Origin: Thalassospira australica
Lineage (GTDB): Bacteria; Pseudomonadota; Alphaproteobacteria; Rhodospirillales; Thalassospiraceae
Reading direction: 5' to 3'
Assembly: GCF_000763295.1 (NCBI RefSeq)
Contig: NZ_JRJE01000032.1
Location: forward strand, 186,001-250,000
Length of the DNA stretch: 64,000 nt
Each line of letters begins with the position of its first letter. Position 1 is the first letter of the stretch. Shown one piece after another: positions 1 to 9,752 of this stretch. Position numbers and translations under genes: made by a program. The notes under the pieces were generated by a model. The model had not been told where the DNA came from. It made no database searches and saw only the letters and a program-made list of their open reading frames with translations.

Positions 1-750
1 GGGTTTGTTGATGCAATTGCAGGCGGTGGTGGATTGATCACCATTCCAGCCCTGCTGTGGGCGGGAGTCACACCGGCACAGGCACTTGCGACCAACAAGC
101 TGCAAGGCAGTTTTGGCAGTTTTAGCGCATCGCTTAGTTTCATTCGCAAGGGGCACGTTGATCCGCGTGACATGGTGCTGGCGATTGTTTTGACTTTTGC
201 CGGATCAGCACTTGGCACGGTACTGGTTCAGATGCTTGATCCGGGCATTCTGATGACGATCCTGCCGGGGCTTTTGATCCTGATTGCGCTGTATTTCCTG
301 TTTTCACCGCGTGTGGGCGATATTGATGCCCATCAGATGATTGGCAAGGCCACATTCGCCTTTACCGCAGGCTTTGGCATCGGGTTTTACGACGGGTTCT
401 TTGGGCCGGGAACGGGATCGTTCTTTTCCATCGCCTTTGTCGCCCTGCTTGGGTTCAACATGACCAAGGCCACCGCCCATACCAAGGTTTTGAACTTCAC
501 ATCGAACTTTGCATCGCTTGTGATGTTTATTGCCGGGGGCGAGGTCGTGTGGATGATCGGGTTTGTGATGGCTGCCGGGGCGCTTATTGGCGCACAGATC
601 GGATCCCACATGGTGATGAAGGTCGGGGCGCGTCTGGTAAGGCCGCTTCTGGTCGTCACATCAATTGCCATTTCGATCAAACTGATCATTGATCAATATG
701 GGTCGACCATCAGCCAGAGCTGGGACCAGATACGCCACTGGGTGAGCTGA
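1..750 (+). CDS. TSUP (TauE/SafE-type) membrane transporter, 5' truncated
   Basis: The reading frame is open from the first base of the window, so the true start lies upstream. The visible part begins GFVDAIAGGGGLITIP, the glycine-rich first-helix signature of the four-TMS sulfite exporter/TSUP family (usually about 250 aa). Several hydrophobic helices follow, and the second repeat carries a similar GFYDGFFGPGTGS motif. It probably exports a small sulfur- or carbon-containing anion across the inner membrane; the substrate cannot be read from sequence. It converges with the MFS gene and shares a terminator with it. Family assignment is firm. Confidence 0.85.
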   Translation, partial: GFVDAIAGGGGLITIPALLWAGVTPAQALATNKLQGSFGSFSASLSFIRKGHVDPRDMVLAIVLTFAGSALGTVLVQMLDPGILMTILPGLLILIALYFLFSPRVGDIDAHQMIGKATFAFTAGFGIGFYDGFFGPGTGSFFSIAFVALLGFNMTKATAHTKVLNFTSNFASLVMFIAGGEVVWMIGFVMAAGALIGAQIGSHMVMKVGARLVRPLLVVTSIAISIKLIIDQYGSTISQSWDQIRHWVS

Positions 751-777
751 TTTGCAATCGGCCCTGCCCAATCAAAG

Positions 778-812
778 AAAAACCCGTCAACCGAAAGGCT
801 GGCGGGTTTTGT
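778..812. terminator. Bidirectional intrinsic terminator
   Basis: An AAACCCG arm and a CGGGTTT arm, extended inward by mostly paired bases around a GAAA loop, are flanked by A-rich and T-rich runs. The hairpin lies between the stops of two converging genes and can serve both. Confidence 0.75.
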
Positions 813-818
813 TTTCAA

Positions 819-2027
819 TCAGGCGCTGGCCCCGTTTTCAACAAAGACTTCGTCGCGGCGATCGAGCAAGTGGCTCCAGATCGCAAACAGCAGGGCGAAA
901 ACAGCAATTGCTGCTCCAAGCCAGGGAATATGCTGATAGGACACGCCATGGGTAATCGCCATGCCGCCAAACCATGCGCCCCCGGCATTGCCAAGGTTAA
1001 ACGCCCCCTGATTTAGGGTTGAGGCCAGATTGGGCGCATCGGAGGCTTCGTTGACCACGCGCATCTGAAGCGGGGATACCAGAGCAAAGGCAACCACCCC
1101 CCACAGCATCACCGTCACCACAGCCGGAATGACCGATGAGAGGGTTTCGGTAAAGACCGCAAGAATCGCAATCAGCATGACAAAGGCAAAGATGATGGCT
1201 GGCATCAAGCGCCAGTCACCCAGGCGCCCGCCAATATAGTTGCCGATGGTCAATCCAACCCCGAACAGCAACAGCACATAGGTCACCTGACGCGGGGTGA
1301 TGCCGGTAATATCGGTCAGCATCGGCGTGATATAGGTAAAGACACTGAACATGCTGGCGGAAGCCAGAACACTGATCAGCATGGCAAACAGGACCTGCGC
1401 TTTTCCAAGCGATTTGGCTTCGAGCCAGAGACTGCCGGTTGAGGCCGCGATCTTGCGCGGCAAGGCGATATACAAAAAGACAGCCGCAAAAACACCAATC
1501 GCCACCACAGCCCAGAATGTCGAACGCCAGCCAAGTTCCTGACCAAGGGCCGTGCCGAACGGCACACCCAACACATTGGCCAATGTCAGGCCCGAAAACA
1601 TCAAGGCAATCGCCTGCACCCGTTTATGGGGCGCGACAAGGTTTGAGGCCACCACGGCCCCCAACCCAAAGAAGGCCCCATGGCAGAAGGCGGTGACAAC
1701 ACGGGCGGCCATCAAAAGCCAGTAGTCAGGTGCGACCGCACACAGGAAGTTGCCCAGAATGAAGATCGACATCAGCAGCAACAAAGCCCGCCTGCGATCC
1801 ATACGCGCGGTTGCAACGGCCAGAAACGGCGCACCAAAAGTCACACCCAGCGCATACCCGGTGACCAGCAACCCGGCATCGGGAATGCTCACACCCAGAT
1901 CAAGCGCCACATCGGGCAAAAGCCCCATGATGACAAATTCGGTCGTGCCAATGCCAAAGGAAGCAAGGGCCAAGGCCAATATCGGCAGGTTCCCGAAGAA
2001 ACCGGGGCGGGTGGCAGTTTGCGTCAT
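819..2027 (-). CDS. MFS transporter (AraJ/YdhP-like drug or sugar efflux type)
   Basis: A 402-residue protein with about 12 hydrophobic segments, the usual size of the major facilitator superfamily. The start resembles AraJ-type DHA1 exporters (LALASFGIGTTEFVIMGLLP). A motif-A-like stretch with basic residues (ATARMDRRRALL) follows helix 2. It is likely a proton-coupled efflux pump of the inner membrane with unknown substrate. The ATG at the upstream end was kept although its ribosome binding site is weak. The gene stands alone, about 230 bases from pyrF on the same strand. Confidence 0.85.
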   Translation of the reverse strand: MTQTATRPGFFGNLPILALALASFGIGTTEFVIMGLLPDVALDLGVSIPDAGLLVTGYALGVTFGAPFLAVATARMDRRRALLLLMSIFILGNFLCAVAPDYWLLMAARVVTAFCHGAFFGLGAVVASNLVAPHKRVQAIALMFSGLTLANVLGVPFGTALGQELGWRSTFWAVVAIGVFAAVFLYIALPRKIAASTGSLWLEAKSLGKAQVLFAMLISVLASASMFSVFTYITPMLTDITGITPRQVTYVLLLFGVGLTIGNYIGGRLGDWRLMPAIIFAFVMLIAILAVFTETLSSVIPAVVTVMLWGVVAFALVSPLQMRVVNEASDAPNLASTLNQGAFNLGNAGGAWFGGMAITHGVSYQHIPWLGAAIAVFALLFAIWSHLLDRRDEVFVENGASA

Positions 2028-2258
2028 GTCCGAAATATCCAGATAGGCCGTTGCCCGTGACGGTTATGGTGGCAACTACGTCCTGAGTTATGCAAATACG
2101 TTTTGTGCAAGTGCGAGATGGGTCATCATGCCCGAAAGATTGAAACGATTCAATTCTGATTGGATTTGCCGTGCGAAACCATCGCAAAATCCGCATGGCT
2201 GCATGCAGAGTTTTGGCCTAAGTGTGATTTGGGACGGGATAGAAATCGCGGATAGATA

Positions 2259-2981
2259 TCAGGAAAGTTCGGCGACGATTTTCCTGGCTGCTGCAACCGG
2301 GTCATCTGCCTTGGTGATCGGGCGGCCGATCACAAGTACATCACTGCCCATCGCCACGGCATCGGCGGGGCTCACAATGCGTTTTTGATCGTCGCTGGTT
2401 GCCCAGACCGGGCGGATACCCGGCGTGATCAGCTTGAAATCCGGGCCAAGGGCCTTGCGCACCGGGGTAATTTCCCGGGCAGAGCAAACAACACCATCAA
2501 GACCCGCCTTTTGGGTTAGCTCGGCCAGTTTGACCACGCGGTCTTCGATCGGACCTTTGAGGCCGACATCATCAAGGTCGCCCTGATCCAGGCTGGTCAG
2601 GATGGTGACCGCAATCACCCATGGGACATCAACACCGGCTTTATCAGCCGCTTCACGGGCCGCATCACCGGCACGTTTCATCATATCCAACCCGCCTGCG
2701 GCATGAACATTGACGATCTTAAGACCCATCGGTGTCACGGCGCGAACGGCACCTGCGACCGTATTGGGAATGTCGTGATATTTGACATCAAGAAAGATCG
2801 GCATGCCGGCCTTGGCGACAGCGCGCACCCCCTGAGGCCCGTGGGCGGCGAAGAATTCCTTGCCAAGCTTGGCCCCGCCGATGACGCCCGAAAGGGTCGA
2901 TGCCAAATCAATCGCATGATCAAGATCGGTGGTATCAATCGCACAGAAAATGCGGTCTTTGGCGGAAAGGGTCTGGGTCAT
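2259..2981 (-). CDS. pyrF: Orotidine 5'-phosphate decarboxylase
   Basis: Catalyses the last step of UMP synthesis, decarboxylation of OMP. The 240-residue product has the expected single TIM-barrel length. It shows the catalytic DVKYHDIPNTV segment (Lys plus Asp pair) and the phosphate-binding PGIRPVWATSDDQKR region near the C-terminus. The frame is open another 31 codons upstream, but the ATG at 2981 has a strong GGAGGA five bases before it and gives the family N-terminus. It is the last gene of the rpsA-side block and follows the lapA-like gene and its terminator, so it probably has its own promoter. Confidence 0.95.
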   Translation of the reverse strand: MTQTLSAKDRIFCAIDTTDLDHAIDLASTLSGVIGGAKLGKEFFAAHGPQGVRAVAKAGMPIFLDVKYHDIPNTVAGAVRAVTPMGLKIVNVHAAGGLDMMKRAGDAAREAADKAGVDVPWVIAVTILTSLDQGDLDDVGLKGPIEDRVVKLAELTQKAGLDGVVCSAREITPVRKALGPDFKLITPGIRPVWATSDDQKRIVSPADAVAMGSDVLVIGRPITKADDPVAAARKIVAELS

Positions 2982-3171
2982 GCGGTCCTCCATCAAGCTG
3001 GCAGTCGGCTGGTGATAGGTCAGGCCCACATCTGTCAGAATGCTGGAAATTTCCGGCGGCTGCGGACCGGACATGGATTAGCCGATTTAACAAGAAAGGC
3101 CAATGTCAAATCGGGCCAATCGTATGCAGACGGCATTGTCCCGTTCTTTGCCGCCACGAGGCCAGACAGCA

Positions 3172-3197
3172 AAAGGGCCCCGAAACGGAGCCCTTGG
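3172..3197 (-). terminator. Intrinsic terminator after the lapA-like gene
   Basis: Read on the minus strand, AAGGGC-TCCG, a TTT loop and CGGG-GCCCTT form a stem followed by TTTTG, directly downstream of the stop codon. Confidence 0.7.
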
Positions 3198-3205
3198 AAT
3201 AGACT

Positions 3206-3514
3206 CTAACTATGGCCAATGGCCTTTTGATCGGCATTTGGGGTTGTCGGCGTTGTGTCATCTGTTTTGATGCGCTTAAGCTCGTTGTCCATACGCCGCG
3301 CTGCCCGACGGTGCTTTCCCTGAAGCAACCATTCGAAGGCAAAGCCGATGCCCAAGCCGATCAGCAGGGCGACCATGATGGGCAGGAACAGGGGCAGATC
3401 GACTTCAAACGGCAATGGCCAGAGTGAAAGCGTCACCGGTGCCCGGTTGGAGACAGCAAAAACCGCAATCAATACGGCAAGCGGAATGGAAATAATCCAG
3501 TAAAGGAAGCGCAT
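3206..3514 (-). CDS. LapA domain (DUF1049) inner-membrane protein
   Basis: A 102-residue protein with two N-terminal hydrophobic segments (residues about 4-22 and 40-65) joined by a short NRAPVTLSLWPLPF linker. A basic, then acidic and Thr/Pro-rich cytoplasmic tail follows. This is the layout of the LapA/YciS lipopolysaccharide-assembly family, which in E. coli works with LapB in control of LPS synthesis. The frame extends 46 codons upstream, but the internal ATG has AAGGAG seven bases before it and gives the family N-terminus. It lies between ihfB and pyrF, as is common in alphaproteobacteria. The bases after its stop codon match the end of a nearby repeat (see findings). Confidence 0.8.
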   Translation of the reverse strand: MRFLYWIISIPLAVLIAVFAVSNRAPVTLSLWPLPFEVDLPLFLPIMVALLIGLGIGFAFEWLLQGKHRRAARRMDNELKRIKTDDTTPTTPNADQKAIGHS

Positions 3515-3765
3515 TCTTAGCTCCTTGTGCCAGACCGTCAGCGCCGCACCGGCAAAGCGGACGGCGTCAGGATCGGACAGCAGGTCACATTTGATCATCT
3601 GTCTGTGCAGTATGGGGCAAGAAGCGGGCAAAAGCCAAGCCGTCCGTGACACTTTAGGTCAGGCCCCCAACGCGTCACCGCCAAACTGCGAGCACACCTG
3701 ACCAAAACCGGGGATCATGGCAACGCCAAACCCCTGGCATCAATCAGTAATTTACCAGACGGGAA

Positions 3766-4041
3766 TTAATTCAAACGCTCGCGGAGCTGTTTGCCAGTCT
3801 TGAAATAGGGAACCTTTTTCTCGCCGACGGGGACGGCATCCCCGGTGCGCGGGTTGCGTCCGACCCGGGCATCGCGGTGCTTGACGGAAAATGCCCCAAA
3901 ACCGCGAAGTTCGACCCGATCACCGCGCGCAAGCGCATCGGTAATTTCGTCAAAGATCGTTGCGACAATCCGTTCGACGTCTCGCTGATAAAGATGCGGG
4001 TTCATCTCGGCAAGGCGGGCAATCAGTTCAGATTTTGTCAT
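3766..4041 (-). CDS. ihfB: Integration host factor subunit beta
   Basis: A 91-residue HU/IHF family protein, full length for IHF-beta. It starts [17 protein letters not shown] and carries the beta-arm segment with the [10 protein letters not shown] motif that inserts Pro into the DNA minor groove, then [15 protein letters not shown]. With IHF-alpha (not in this window) it bends DNA by about 160 degrees in replication, recombination and transcription. Its position just downstream of sppA and rpsA supports ihfB over hupB. Confidence 0.93.
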   Translation of the reverse strand: MTKSELIARLAEMNPHLYQRDVERIVATIFDEITDALARGDRVELRGFGAFSVKHRDARVGRNPRTGDAVPVGEKKVPYFKTGKQLRERLN

Positions 4042-4112
4042 TTCCAGGCCCCATCCTGTTCGTGCTGACAGTCTTACTCAACCGCGGATTCAGATATACT
4101 CTTGGGTAACTC

Positions 4113-5036
4113 TCACTCAGGTTGCCAGACCGCCAGCAAACCGTCAAGTTTAAGCCCCTCAGATGACAGCACTTTTCCAAGGTTTCCCTCAAGAAGGGCC
4201 GTCATCAGATCGTCTTCCGGGTACTCGATTTCAAGCGGTACAACCTCCGCTTCCGGCGTGATACCGGCTTCTTCTTCAAGCCAGCTCAAGGCTTCACGAC
4301 GGCCTCCAATTTCATCAATCAACCCGTTGGCAACGGCCTGCTGTCCGGTATAGACGCGGCCATCTGCAAGGCTGCGAACCGTATCCACCGGCAAGTCACG
4401 GCGATCTGCAACCATGCCAACAAACACTTCAAACATGTCCGAAATCAGGCCCTGCATGGCCGATTTTGCAGCAGCATCAACAGGTTCGAACGGATTGGGT
4501 GCTGCTTTGAGCGGGCCGCTTTTGACCGTCATCGGTTCAACACCAAGCTTTTCAAGCGTTCCGGTGAAATTCATCGACTGGAAAATCACCCCGATAGAGC
4601 CGGTAATGGTCCCTCGGCGCGCAACGATATGATCCGCCGCAATCGCGGTCATATAGCCGCCCGATGCAGCAACCGTGCCCATTTCCGCAACAATCGGGCG
4701 GGTTTCACCGATGCGGCGCAGCGCCTCATAGAGGGTTTCACCACCGACCATGGTGCCACCGGGGCTGTTGATATGAACAATCACACCGACCACGTCGCTG
4801 TCTTCTTCAATCGCACTGAGCGCATCGAGAAGATAGGGGTCTTCGGCAATCACGCCTTCGATGGTGATTTCAACAATCTTCGGGCCAAGGGTGCCCATGA
4901 CACTGTCTTTGACGGCTGTCCCCGACAATCCGATGACAATCACGGCCAGTACAGCAACCACTGCCACCACGCGCCAGCGGAAGATGGATTTCTTCAAACG
5001 GCGTCGATCAAGCAGAATATCGGCATCAAGCGCCAT
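4113..5036 (-). CDS. sppA: Signal peptide peptidase SppA, short 36K-type
   Basis: A membrane-anchored serine protease that degrades cleaved signal peptides. The 307-residue product has a basic N-terminus, one transmembrane helix at about residues 22-41, and a single ClpP-like S49 domain. The likely nucleophile is Ser125 in TVAASGGYMTA, and the likely general base is Lys172 in TVKSGPLK. It matches the short form found in Bacillus and alphaproteobacteria rather than the 67-kDa E. coli form. An upstream TTG start would add 10 residues; the ATG was preferred. It lies downstream of rpsA behind a terminator and just upstream of ihfB. Confidence 0.9.
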   Translation of the reverse strand: MALDADILLDRRRLKKSIFRWRVVAVVAVLAVIVIGLSGTAVKDSVMGTLGPKIVEITIEGVIAEDPYLLDALSAIEEDSDVVGVIVHINSPGGTMVGGETLYEALRRIGETRPIVAEMGTVAASGGYMTAIAADHIVARRGTITGSIGVIFQSMNFTGTLEKLGVEPMTVKSGPLKAAPNPFEPVDAAAKSAMQGLISDMFEVFVGMVADRRDLPVDTVRSLADGRVYTGQQAVANGLIDEIGGRREALSWLEEEAGITPEAEVVPLEIEYPEDDLMTALLEGNLGKVLSSEGLKLDGLLAVWQPE

Positions 5037-5391
5037 CAGGGTGCCCCGGTTATAAAGATCAATCAAACACTTAGGGGAATGCTACCCCTTAAACCTGTCT
5101 CTTCAAATGGTTTTTCTCAGCCCCGAAGGCAAGAACAAAAACCGTTTAAAATCAAAATTTTCGCGAAAAACACCGATATTGGTGCATCGAATGGAACAAT
5201 CAGGTCAATTACACGGATAATATTAAACCCCCGCGATCCTGTTGCATGTCATTTCCCTACAAGCTGAACCACTTATCCTGCCGCGTGGCTAACCACCGCG
5301 AAGGTAATTGGGCAAAAGAAAACGGGCCGCGCAATGCGCGACCCGTTTCTGTGACCTGCGAAAGCGCAGATCAAACTTTGGACAAGGAGGC
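5037..5391. other. Intergenic region between rpsA and sppA
   Basis: About 355 bases with no convincing gene. The rpsA-proximal part holds the rpsA terminator. The middle is A+T-rich with a near-palindrome CACCGATATTGGTG at about 5169, and probably carries the sppA promoter, though no consensus promoter was clear. Confidence 0.5.
5318..5350 (-). terminator. Intrinsic terminator of rpsA
   Basis: On the minus strand AAACGGG-T-CGCGC, an ATT loop, GCGCG-G-CCCGTTT and then TTCTTTTG. It is a strong GC-rich stem with a T-rich tail about 40 bases after the rpsA stop. Confidence 0.85.
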
Positions 5392-7092
5392 TTATTCGCC
5401 GCCCTGTTTTTTGCGAAGTGCTTCGCCGAGGATATCGCCGAGCGATGCACCGCTGTCTGCCGAACCGTAATCCGCCATTGCTTTCTTCTCGTCAGCAACT
5501 TCAAGAGCTTTGACCGAGAGGGAAACTTTACGGGTTTTGGAATCGATCGCGGTAACACGTGCGTCGACTTTTTCACCAACTGCAAAGCGTTCCGGACGCT
5601 GTTCAGAACGCTCGCGCGCCAGCTCAGCTTTACGGATGAAGCCTTTCAGTTCGGTGTCGCCAACGGAAACCTCGATGCCACCGTCGTTAACTTCGGTAAC
5701 TTCACAGGTGACAGCTTCGCCACGTTTGATGCCGGTGACAGCTTCTTTGAACGGATCGCCGGAAAGCTGTTTGATGCCGAGCGAGATGCGTTCTTTTTCA
5801 ACGTCAACGTCAAGAACCTTGGCTTTGACGATGTCACCTTTTTTGTATTCCTTGATGACTTCTTCACCAGCGCGGTCCCATGACAGGTCCGAGAGGTGAG
5901 CCATGCCGTCGATACCGCCCAGAAGGCCAATGAACAGACCGAATTCGGTGATGTTCTTGACTTCGCCTTCGATCTCGGACTCGACCGGGTGAGATGCAAG
6001 GAATGCGTCCCACGGGTTCGAGGTGCACTGCTTGAGACCAAGCGAGATACGGCGTTTCTGTGCATCGACGTCGAGCACCATGACTTCGACTTCCTGCGAG
6101 GTCGAAACGATTTTGCCCGGGTGGATGTTTTTCTTGGTCCAGGACATTTCCGAAACGTGGACCAGGCCTTCGACACCAGCTTCGAGTTCGACGAATGCGC
6201 CGTAATCGGTGATGTTGGTGACACGACCTTCGAATTTCGAACCGACCGGGTATTTGGCTTCGACACCTTCCCACGGATCAGCTTCAAGCTGCTTCATGCC
6301 AAGCGAGATACGCTGGGTTTCGCTGTTGAAGCGGATGACCTGAACTTTAACAGTCTGGCCGATCTGAAGGGCTTCGGACGGATGGTTGATACGTTTCCAG
6401 GCAATGTCGGTAACGTGCAGCAGGCCATCAACGCCACCAAGATCGACGAATGCGCCGTAATCGGTGATGTTTTTGACAACGCCGTCAAGAACCTGACCTT
6501 CCTGAAGGTTCTGGATCAGTTCAGCACGCTGTTCTGCACGGGTTTCTTCGAGAACCGCACGACGGGAAACCACGATGTTACCGCGCGAACGATCCATTTT
6601 CAGGATCTGGAACGGCTGCGGGTTGTTCATCAGCGGGGTCACGTCACGTACCGGACGGATATCAACCTGGCTGCCCGGAAGGAACGCAACTGCGCCCGAC
6701 AGGTCAACGGTGAAGCCGCCTTTAACACGACCAAAGATGGTGCCGTCTACGCGTTTGCCATCGGAGAACTGTTTTTCCAGCTCAACCCATGCTTCTTCGC
6801 GGCGCGCTTTTTCGCGCGACAGTACGATCAGGCCATCCTTGTTTTCATAACGGTCGACATAAACATCAACGGTATCGCCAATGTTTACTTCGCCGGTACC
6901 AAATTCTTTAAGCGGAACGCGACCTTCGGATTTGAGGCCGACATCGACGATGGCATCATCGTCGGTTTTTTTAACGACCGAACCGGTCATTACGCGGCCA
7001 ACAAAACCTTCGTCTTCAGAACCAAGGGTTTCGGCCAACAGGGCGGCAAAATCTTCGCCAGTCGAGAATTGTGCTTCTTCAGCGGTGGTCAT
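5392..7092 (-). CDS. rpsA: 30S ribosomal protein S1
   Basis: A 566-residue protein with six consecutive S1/OB-fold repeats, visible as recurring blocks such as ITDYGAFVDLGGVDGLLH, ITDYGAFVELEAGVEGLVH and ITEFGLFIGLLGGIDGMAH. Each block is followed by a QRISLGMKQ-like closing strand. It brings mRNA to the small subunit. The length matches alphaproteobacterial S1. The frame is open 24 codons upstream, but the ATG before TTAEEAQF has AGGAAG about ten bases away and fits the family. cmk is immediately upstream on the same strand, the classic cmk-rpsA pair. Confidence 0.97.
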   Translation of the reverse strand: MTTAEEAQFSTGEDFAALLAETLGSEDEGFVGRVMTGSVVKKTDDDAIVDVGLKSEGRVPLKEFGTGEVNIGDTVDVYVDRYENKDGLIVLSREKARREEAWVELEKQFSDGKRVDGTIFGRVKGGFTVDLSGAVAFLPGSQVDIRPVRDVTPLMNNPQPFQILKMDRSRGNIVVSRRAVLEETRAEQRAELIQNLQEGQVLDGVVKNITDYGAFVDLGGVDGLLHVTDIAWKRINHPSEALQIGQTVKVQVIRFNSETQRISLGMKQLEADPWEGVEAKYPVGSKFEGRVTNITDYGAFVELEAGVEGLVHVSEMSWTKKNIHPGKIVSTSQEVEVMVLDVDAQKRRISLGLKQCTSNPWDAFLASHPVESEIEGEVKNITEFGLFIGLLGGIDGMAHLSDLSWDRAGEEVIKEYKKGDIVKAKVLDVDVEKERISLGIKQLSGDPFKEAVTGIKRGEAVTCEVTEVNDGGIEVSVGDTELKGFIRKAELARERSEQRPERFAVGEKVDARVTAIDSKTRKVSLSVKALEVADEKKAMADYGSADSGASLGDILGEALRKKQGGE

Positions 7093-7323
7093 AAACCAGA
7101 CTTCCTTTCGAGTATCGTCACTATATTCTGGCCAACCGGTTGTGTCCGGTGGTCTTTGCCGCAAAATCGCGGCGATGTGTCATTCACTGTTCAAGCCCGA
7201 ACGCATGTAAAGGCGACCCTTCCATACGCGAAAAGGTGAACGCACATGTCGTTCACCTTAGGGACAGGTCAAAGACCGGTACCTCGGGATCGTTCAACGC
7301 CTGACGGTTAAAACGCCCTTTGA

Positions 7324-7968
7324 TCAGTCATCCGCGCCCATATGGGTGTGGATATGTGCCATGACGGCATCGAACACTGCGTTGGCATTCAGACGGTCCG
7401 TATCAATGTGGATTGCGTCTTCTGCCATCTTGAGCGGTGCGACATCGCGTGCACTGTCTCGGGCATCCCGTTCTTCAAGCTCTTTAAGAACGCGCTCGTA
7501 TATAGCAGCGGGATTTTTTTCCTGCAACTGTTTGAACCGACGGTTTGCACGTTCTTCGACACTTGCGGTCAGGTAAAACTTGATCGGGGCGTCCGGACAG
7601 ACCACCGTTCCGATGTCACGACCATCAAGAACCGCCCCACGCTTACCGCCTGGCGGGGTGGTGGCAAGGCTGCGCTGAAAATCAAGCAACACCTCGCGAA
7701 CCTTTGGAATCGCTGCAACTTTTGAGGCCGCCGTACCGACGTCTTCGCTGCGAAGTGCCTCGCCGACAAGATCATCAGCACCAAGATTTTCCGCCGCCGC
7801 AACAGCAGCAGCTTCATTTGCGGGATCTGCATTTTCGGCCAGAACTTTCGCACCGGTGGCACGATACAACAGGCCGGTATCAAGATAGGCATAGTCCATT
7901 GCGTCCGCGACTCGACGCGCCAAAGTCCCCTTGCCGGACGCAGCCGGCCCATCAATGGCGATGATCAT
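7324..7968 (-). CDS. cmk: Cytidylate kinase
   Basis: Phosphorylates CMP and dCMP to the diphosphates using ATP. The 214-residue product begins MIIAIDGPAASGKGT with the P-loop. It carries the LDTGLLYRA substrate segment, the DGRDIGTVVCPDA motif and the LID-type RANRRFKQL region. Length is normal. It lies between aroA and rpsA in an operon-like order, with a 60-base gap to aroA that contains two TTTATATAT runs. Confidence 0.95.
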   Translation of the reverse strand: MIIAIDGPAASGKGTLARRVADAMDYAYLDTGLLYRATGAKVLAENADPANEAAAVAAAENLGADDLVGEALRSEDVGTAASKVAAIPKVREVLLDFQRSLATTPPGGKRGAVLDGRDIGTVVCPDAPIKFYLTASVEERANRRFKQLQEKNPAAIYERVLKELEERDARDSARDVAPLKMAEDAIHIDTDRLNANAVFDAVMAHIHTHMGADD

Positions 7969-8028
7969 ATGCAGCTCTCCCTGTTTATATATCTGGCTTG
8001 GTCGTGCTTTATATATTGGGGTGACGGA

Positions 8029-9372
8029 TCAGGAATGCAGGGCCAATTTTGCGCCCATATCCCCCATCAGTGTTTCAAAGTTCGGGAAACTGGTGGCAAT
8101 CGGGTTGGCATCATCCACCGCAACCGGCTTTTCCGCCCCCAATCCCAAAACCAGGAACGACATGGCAATACGGTGATCCAGATGGGTTTCCACCATGCCA
8201 CCCCCGGGCACCACACCACCGGTCACAATCAGATCATCGCCTTCGATGCGATGGATCACGCCATTGGCTTCAAGACCAGCAGCCACCGCCGCCAGACGAT
8301 CCGATTCCTTCACGCGCAATTCTTCAAGATCGCACATGCGTGTTTCACCCTCGGCATAGGCCGCAGCCACGGCAAGTACCGGATATTCATCAATCATCGA
8401 TGGTGCGCGTTCGGCCGGAACGACAATGCCCTTAAGGCGGTTCTTGCCGGTTACGACCAGATCGCCGATGGTTTCACCGGCTTCTTCGCGTTCGTTGGTA
8501 ATCGTGATGTCACCGCCCATCTCAATCAGGGTGGTGATCAAACCGGTGCGCAGCGGGTTCAGACAAACATCGCGAATGGTCACGTTTGACCCCGGATTGA
8601 TCAGGGCCGCCACCATGGGGAATGCCGCCGAACTGGGATCGGTCGGAACCACAATGTCCGCCGCCTTCATTTCGACCGGACCGGTCAGGCTGACGGTGCG
8701 CCCACCATCGTCATTAACCGCAACATCCACATCAACACCAAAGTGACGCAGCATCCGTTCGGTGTGGTCGCGCGACGGTTTGGGTTCAATCACCGTGGTG
8801 GTGCCGGTGGTATTCAGGCCCGCAAGCATGACGGCCGATTTCACCTGGGCAGAGGCCATCGGCAGGGTATAGGTCACGGGCTTTGCTTCATCCGTACCAA
8901 TCACCGCCATCGGCGGGCGGCCGCGATCGCGCGTGATGAACTGGGCGCCAAATTCGGACAACGGATCGGCCACACGGCCCATCGGGCGTTTGCACAGCGA
9001 TGCGTCGCCTGTGAAAAACGTCGTGATCGGATGGGTGGCAACGATGCCCGCCATCAGACGAATGCCGGTCCCGGCATTGCCCATATCAATCACGCTATCG
9101 GGTTCGCGAAGCGCCCCGACACCAACGCCGGTGACATGCCAGGTGCCGTCTTCATCACGGGTAACGGTGGCGCCGAGTTTGCGCATGGCATCCGCGGTTG
9201 CCAGAACATCTTCGCCTTCGAGCAGGCCGGTGACCTTGGTCGTGCCGATTGCCAGACCACCAAACATCAGGGAGCGATGGGAAATTGATTTGTCACCCGG
9301 AACCCGGATATCGCCCGTAAGCGGCCCGGCCTTGGCCGAGGACAGCGGGCGTTTGGTCAGCGAAGAACTCAT
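8029..9372 (-). CDS. aroA: 3-phosphoshikimate 1-carboxyvinyltransferase (EPSP synthase), class II-like
   Basis: Joins shikimate 3-phosphate and phosphoenolpyruvate in aromatic amino-acid synthesis. The 447-residue product shows [50 protein letters not shown] and [11 protein letters not shown]. It closely resembles the CP4/Agrobacterium class II enzymes, but the key loop reads MGNAGTG with Gly at residue 101 where CP4 has Ala. The frame is open 35 codons upstream; the ATG before SSSLTKRP gives the family start. It is divergent from the FYDLN-domain gene and upstream of cmk. Confidence 0.95.
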   Translation of the reverse strand: MSSSLTKRPLSSAKAGPLTGDIRVPGDKSISHRSLMFGGLAIGTTKVTGLLEGEDVLATADAMRKLGATVTRDEDGTWHVTGVGVGALREPDSVIDMGNAGTGIRLMAGIVATHPITTFFTGDASLCKRPMGRVADPLSEFGAQFITRDRGRPPMAVIGTDEAKPVTYTLPMASAQVKSAVMLAGLNTTGTTTVIEPKPSRDHTERMLRHFGVDVDVAVNDDGGRTVSLTGPVEMKAADIVVPTDPSSAAFPMVAALINPGSNVTIRDVCLNPLRTGLITTLIEMGGDITITNEREEAGETIGDLVVTGKNRLKGIVVPAERAPSMIDEYPVLAVAAAYAEGETRMCDLEELRVKESDRLAAVAAGLEANGVIHRIEGDDLIVTGGVVPGGGMVETHLDHRIAMSFLVLGLGAEKPVAVDDANPIATSFPNFETLMGDMGAKLALHS

Positions 9373-9752
9373 TCGGTCATACCTGTCAGTAACTGTTTTG
9401 CCATCTTGGGTCAGGACCCAACAAAAGCCTGATTGAAAACGTGGTGCGGTGCAGCCTTGTTTCAGGCGCTCGGCCACCGTTCAATCAGGGGATCAATGCT
9501 CTAGCACAAGCGGTTGGCACGCACCAGCATCGAACCCGATTTCGGGCCCGATTTTTGGTATGGGAATTTGGCGCAATGTGCGGCAGATTTATGGAACTGG
9601 GCTGCCAGCGAAAAAAACGATCAATTTCCTTTTGACAAGGTGCCCGCAAGATGGCAATTGGGCCTTTCAGACAAGACGCTGTGTGCAGCCTTGCTGCGCT
9701 TCGCGACATACAGTCCCTTCGATGATAACGGTAATTAAGAGGATTTGCCGTA
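9373..9752. other. Divergent promoter region between aroA and the FYDLN gene
   Basis: About 380 bases without a supported gene. A TTGACA at 9632-9637 faces the FYDLN gene, but the sequence 17 bases on (CAATTG) is a poor -10, so a promoter is only possible. Nothing else was recognised. Confidence 0.4.

Noticed and set aside
5896-7239. 447-codon open frame on the plus strand opposite rpsA
   Set aside because: It is the antisense of the S1 repeats, has no family features and no ribosome binding site; long antisense frames are common opposite strongly biased genes.
7980-8025. Two TTTATATAT runs between aroA and cmk as an operator
   Set aside because: No dyad symmetry and no promoter consensus; probably just an A+T-rich spacer.
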